This document shows, piece by piece, positions 60,677 through 64,000 of a stretch of DNA of 64,000 nucleotides (positions within the stretch are counted from its first letter, which is position 1; each line of letters opens with the position of its first letter). Source of the stretch: Mannheimia haemolytica (lineage in GTDB: Bacteria; Pseudomonadota; Gammaproteobacteria; Enterobacterales; Pasteurellaceae); contig LR134495.1 of NCBI GenBank assembly GCA_900638155.1, positions 1,612,001-1,676,000 on the forward strand. Reading direction: 5' to 3'. Below the pieces are notes generated by a model. The model had not been told where the DNA came from, searched no databases, and saw only the letters and a list, made by a program, of their open reading frames with translations. Made by a program: the position numbers and the translations under genes.

Positions 60677-62113
60677 TTAAATAATTTCGTGGTATAAATT
60701 TTGGTACTGTTCTGCCACTTTTGCCCAACCAAAATCTTGAGCAAGGGCATTCTGGCGAACGCTCGACCACAATTTTTGTTTCTGCCATAAGCTGATTGCC
60801 CGCATAGCTGCCTCTAAAAACGCAGGTGCATCTGGGTAATCAAATACAAATCCGGTGGCACTGCGGTTTTCAATGCTCTCTTTATGGCTATCTACCACCG
60901 TATCAGCTAAGCCACCGGTACGGCGAACCAGCGGTAAAGTGCCATATTTCAGCCCGTAAAGTTGAGTTAATCCGCACGGCTCGAAACGACTCGGCACTAA
61001 AATCAGATCACCACCGGCAATAATTTGGTGCGATAAAGCTTCATCATAGCCAATTCGTATGCCAATTTGATTTGGGTATTTGTGTTGGAAATAGCGTAGT
61101 GCATTTTCCAAATCAGGCGAACCGCTGCCCAACACGATAATTTGTACATTATGTTGCATTAGTGTATCAATGTTCGCTAATAAGAAATCCGCCCCTTTCT
61201 GTTCAGTGAGGCGAGTGACCATTACCATCAACAATGCTTCTTTGTCTTCCGGCAAACCAAAAATTCGTTGAAGTTCCGCTTTGTTTTTAGCTTTACCGTG
61301 CATATAGTTCGCTCGGTAATTCGCTACAATATGCGTATCCGTTTCAGGATTCCACACTTCAGCATCTACCCCGTTTAAAATACCACGCAGTCTGCCTTGA
61401 TATTGACGGGTTGCCAGTAAACCATGCAAGCCTGCACCGGCAATTTCTTCGGTAATTTCACGGGCGTAGGTTGGGCTAACGGTGGTAATGCGATCAGCAA
61501 AATACAAACCTGCTTTGAGGTAAGAAATTTCACCGTAAAATTCTAAGCCTTCGGCGTGGAAAAATTCCCAAGGTAAGCCAAGCTCTGCTAAATGGAAGGC
61601 ATTAAAGCGCCCGATATAGGCAATATTATGAATAGTGAAGAGCGTTTTTACATTGCTTCCCCAACTTTTAAGATAGGCACAAGCAAGCCCTGCTTGCCAA
61701 TCGTGTGCGTGTAAAACTTGAGCGGTTCCCCACCAATGATCCAAACCTTGGGCTAATTGCGCCCCAATGTAACCTAATAAAGCAAAGCGTTTATAGTTAT
61801 CCGGATAGTCTTGATAATTGCTGTCGTGGTAAGGGTTACCATCACGCATAAATAAATGAGGCGCATCGATAACGTAAACGCCTAAGCCATTAAAATAAGC
61901 AAATCGGACAGAGACTGTTCCGGCAAAAGTGCCGATAGTAGCAACTTCTACCGTTTCCCCTAAAGTTTGCGCGACTTTCGGGTAATAAGGAATTAACACT
62001 CTGACATCATTACCAGCTTGCTGTTGCGCAAATGGCAATGCCCCCATTACATCAGCTAAACCGCCTGTTTTAATTAAAGGGTACATTTCAGAGCAAATAT
62101 GTAAAACTTTCAT
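60677..62113 (-). CDS. glgA: Glycogen synthase
   Basis: The 478-residue GT5 glucosyltransferase uses ADP-glucose to extend glycogen. It has KTGGLADVMGALP near the N terminus, LHAHDWQAGLACAYLK, and the donor site SRFEPCGLTQLYGLKYG. The start at 62113 is the conserved MKVLHICSEM. The frame open to 62221 runs through a small hairpin (CTTCGAG/CTCGAAG, 62184-62218) in the gap after glgC and is rejected. Confidence 0.97.
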   Translation of the reverse strand: MKVLHICSEMYPLIKTGGLADVMGALPFAQQQAGNDVRVLIPYYPKVAQTLGETVEVATIGTFAGTVSVRFAYFNGLGVYVIDAPHLFMRDGNPYHDSNYQDYPDNYKRFALLGYIGAQLAQGLDHWWGTAQVLHAHDWQAGLACAYLKSWGSNVKTLFTIHNIAYIGRFNAFHLAELGLPWEFFHAEGLEFYGEISYLKAGLYFADRITTVSPTYAREITEEIAGAGLHGLLATRQYQGRLRGILNGVDAEVWNPETDTHIVANYRANYMHGKAKNKAELQRIFGLPEDKEALLMVMVTRLTEQKGADFLLANIDTLMQHNVQIIVLGSGSPDLENALRYFQHKYPNQIGIRIGYDEALSHQIIAGGDLILVPSRFEPCGLTQLYGLKYGTLPLVRRTGGLADTVVDSHKESIENRSATGFVFDYPDAPAFLEAAMRAISLWQKQKLWSSVRQNALAQDFGWAKVAEQYQNLYHEII

Positions 62114-62235
62114 TTTTAACCGTTTTCTATGTGTAAAATAGTTGAAAAATAAGACCGCTTGAAGCGCTTTAATCATAACAATACTTCGAGCCTGCGACCT
62201 CAAATGACAAACTCGAAGCATTATATCATCTCTTA

Positions 62236-63549
62236 CTAAATTGTATATTTAATATCCGAATTAGCTTCTTTTCCCGCTAATTTATCTAACATTGACTGTG
62301 TCACTAATACAATGCCATTTTTGCTGACACGAAAACGTTTCGCATCTTCTTCGGCATTTACGCCAATTTCTAAGCCATCAGGAATTACACAATGTCTGTC
62401 AATCACAGCGCGCTTAATCACGCAATTTTTACCGATAGTCACCTGCGGTAAAATCACTGTGTGTTCAATCACCGACTCCGCTTCAACGTGAACACGGTTA
62501 AATAAGACCGAATTACTGATTTCTGCATCGGTAATCACACAACCACCGGCAATCAGAGAGTTATCTAAGGTTCTGGCCCGTGCACGATTATAGAAAAAAC
62601 GTGCCGGTGCGGTTTGTTGCGGACGACCGTGAATCGGCCAAGATTCATCATATAAATCTAATTCCGGATCTTCAGACACTAAATCCATATGGGCAGCCCA
62701 GTAGCTGTCAATCGTCCCAACATCTCGCCAGTAAATTGCCCCACTGGCATTACGCCCTTTACAAGAACGTTCAAATGGGTGGGCATATAGCACACCTTGC
62801 TCTACTGCTTTTGGAATAATATCTTTACCGAAATCATGTGAGGTTCCTGGTGTAGAGGCTTCTTTTTCCAGCATTTCATAGAGATAATCTGCATTAAATA
62901 CATAAATCCCCATTGATGCGAGCGAAGAATCCGGTTTTCCCGGCATTGCAGGTGGATCGGCCGGTTTTTCTACGAACTCTTTCACTTTTAGTTTTTCATT
63001 CACCGCCATTACCCCAAACTCTGTTGCTTGCGAGCGAGGCACTTCAATACAGCCTACAGTACATTTCGCCCCTTGATCGACGTGATCTTTCAACATTTGG
63101 GTGTAGTCCATTTTATAGATATGATCCCCTGCTAAAATCACCACATATTTTGGTCTGTAGTGCGATTTCATCATCGCCATATTTTGATACACCGCATCCG
63201 CTGTACCACGATACCAAGTGTTTTCATCTAACTGTTGGCGTGCCGGTAACATATCAATATATTGGTTACGTTCATAAGGTAAAAATGACCAACCACGTTG
63301 TAAATGGCGCAACAAAGAGTGTGCTGCATATTGGGTAATCACCCCGATTTTTAATAAATTCGAGTTAATACAATTTGATAACGCAAAATCAATAATACGG
63401 CGACTTCCACCGAAATAGACTGCTGGTTTTGCACGTTTATCGGTTAATTCGTATAGGCGGGAGCCTCGTCCTCCTGCAAGAATTAATACTAAGGTATCGT
63501 TGGTTAAATCTTGTCTTGCAACAAGAGCCGTTGATTCTTGGTTAAGCAT
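62236..63549 (-). CDS. glgC: Glucose-1-phosphate adenylyltransferase
   Basis: GlgC makes ADP-glucose, the controlled step of glycogen synthesis. At 437 residues, it has VLILAGGRGSRLYELTDKRAKPAVYFGG, the catalytic region VVILAGDHIYKMDY, and a C-terminal left-handed beta-helix. Its start overlaps the glgX stop by 8 bases. Confidence 0.97.
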   Translation of the reverse strand: MLNQESTALVARQDLTNDTLVLILAGGRGSRLYELTDKRAKPAVYFGGSRRIIDFALSNCINSNLLKIGVITQYAAHSLLRHLQRGWSFLPYERNQYIDMLPARQQLDENTWYRGTADAVYQNMAMMKSHYRPKYVVILAGDHIYKMDYTQMLKDHVDQGAKCTVGCIEVPRSQATEFGVMAVNEKLKVKEFVEKPADPPAMPGKPDSSLASMGIYVFNADYLYEMLEKEASTPGTSHDFGKDIIPKAVEQGVLYAHPFERSCKGRNASGAIYWRDVGTIDSYWAAHMDLVSEDPELDLYDESWPIHGRPQQTAPARFFYNRARARTLDNSLIAGGCVITDAEISNSVLFNRVHVEAESVIEHTVILPQVTIGKNCVIKRAVIDRHCVIPDGLEIGVNAEEDAKRFRVSKNGIVLVTQSMLDKLAGKEANSDIKYTI

Positions 63550-64000
63550 ATTGTGTCTCCAATTTATTAGCGAACATTACATCACTTTTTTGAAGTACGC
63601 ATACACCCATATTATTGAGCGTAACCGCTTGCGTGTCTGTCATCAAAGTACCTTGAGCCTGCTCCAACACAACTTTCCAGTTGCCTTGTGGCAGTAAAAA
63701 CGATTGAGGTTGTCGATTAGCATTGAATAAAAGCAGCCATTCTTGCTGTAATAAAACGGCAAGCCCATTATGTTGATTATGCCAATCATCAATATTCATT
63801 GGTTGAGCAGTAGGATTCAGCCATTGTACTGAATCCTCGTGCCACCAACTATTTTGCTGGGAAAGCAAAGCAATTTTTTTACGTAACCGAATTAAACTAC
63901 GAACATAATCCAGTCGTGTGTGGTTTATATTTTCCCAATCTAGCCAAGTGATCTCATTATCTTGGCAGTAACTATTATTGTTACCCAGCTGGCTATGCCC
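63542..64000 (-). CDS. glgX: Glycogen debranching enzyme GlgX, 3' part (cut by window edge)
   Basis: The minus-strand frame is open from the window end to the stop at 63542 (152 codons). It shows HSQLGNNNSYCQDNEITWLD, WENINHTRLDYVRSLIRLRKK-type sequence of GlgX and the C-terminal beta domain (LAVLLQQEWLLLFNANRQPQSF). GlgX is an isoamylase-type enzyme that removes short branches left by GlgP. The start codon and most of the catalytic barrel lie beyond 64000. An ATG at 63868 is internal and not the start. Confidence 0.93.
   Translation of the reverse strand, partial: GHSQLGNNNSYCQDNEITWLDWENINHTRLDYVRSLIRLRKKIALLSQQNSWWHEDSVQWLNPTAQPMNIDDWHNQHNGLAVLLQQEWLLLFNANRQPQSFLLPQGNWKVVLEQAQGTLMTDTQAVTLNNMGVCVLQKSDVMFANKLETQYA

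Overview
The window is from a Pasteurellaceae chromosome, probably a Mannheimia/Actinobacillus-type species. From about 16.9 kb rightward the DNA carries many ACAAGCGGT uptake signal words, which is the Apl-type dialect, and the gene order resembles that of Haemophilus relatives (ybfF/seqA-menE-mscK-aroC-mepA, purF-cvpA, udk-dcd, mreBCD, glgX-C-A-P). The species assignment is inference.

Positions 1-15124 are one end of an integrated conjugative element (ICE) of the ICEHin1056/ICEPmu1 type. Its replication and partition block lies on the minus strand: parA, dnaB, parB, DUF2857, STY4528-family replication protein, TIGR03761-family, DUF3158 and ssb. The element ends in a chromosomal tRNA-Leu(CAA). 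The 5' half of the broken chromosomal gene and its promoter remain at 15114-15197. A complete tRNA-Leu(CAA), apparently carried by the element, lies about 50 bp inside its end. The shared 11-bp core GATTTTGAATC occurs in both genes.

Positions 1 to about 6.4 kb are metal-resistance cargo: a copper module (duplicated DUF305 protein, 12-Cys metallothionein-like peptide, CueR), an arsenic operon (arsR-arsC-acr3) and a Cd/Zn/Pb-type module (short CDF exporter with a divergent MerR/CadR-like regulator). This stretch has Neisseriaceae DNA uptake words (DUS) in three dialects and I saw no Pasteurellaceae uptake words in it, so it appears to come from a Neisseria/Kingella relative. Complementary pieces of a second acr3 and of a quinone-oxidoreductase gene flank the arsenic and CDF modules. 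They record a past rearrangement, one breakpoint of which lies on a DUS. A frameshifted remnant of a tyrosine recombinase lies between cargo and backbone.

The most unusual structure is at 8968-9127, between two ICE backbone genes. It is an exact 36-bp-period array with a conserved AT-rich 16-bp half (consensus TGATTATTTTTTAATC) and a variable half. In each of the four complete units the variable half contains a different short perfect palindrome, so pairing is kept while sequence is not. A second structured, gene-free stretch (7364-7696) precedes ssb.

From 15155 to 64000 the window is core chromosome. It covers DNA metabolism (xseA, xseB, rnhA, rarA, topB, seqA), cell wall and shape (mltA, mepA, mreBCD, pgpB), LPS glycosyltransferases, purine metabolism and its control (purF, cvpA, purR with a perfect PUR box upstream of cvpA), amino acid synthesis (argG, aroC, asd, metR), transport (znuB, LysE family, mscK, secG), transhydrogenase (pntAB), RNA modification (cmoA, trmJ), and most of a glycogen operon cut by the right edge in glgX. 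tRNA-fMet and tRNA-Leu(GAG) also lie here. Several intrinsic terminators are built from paired uptake words.
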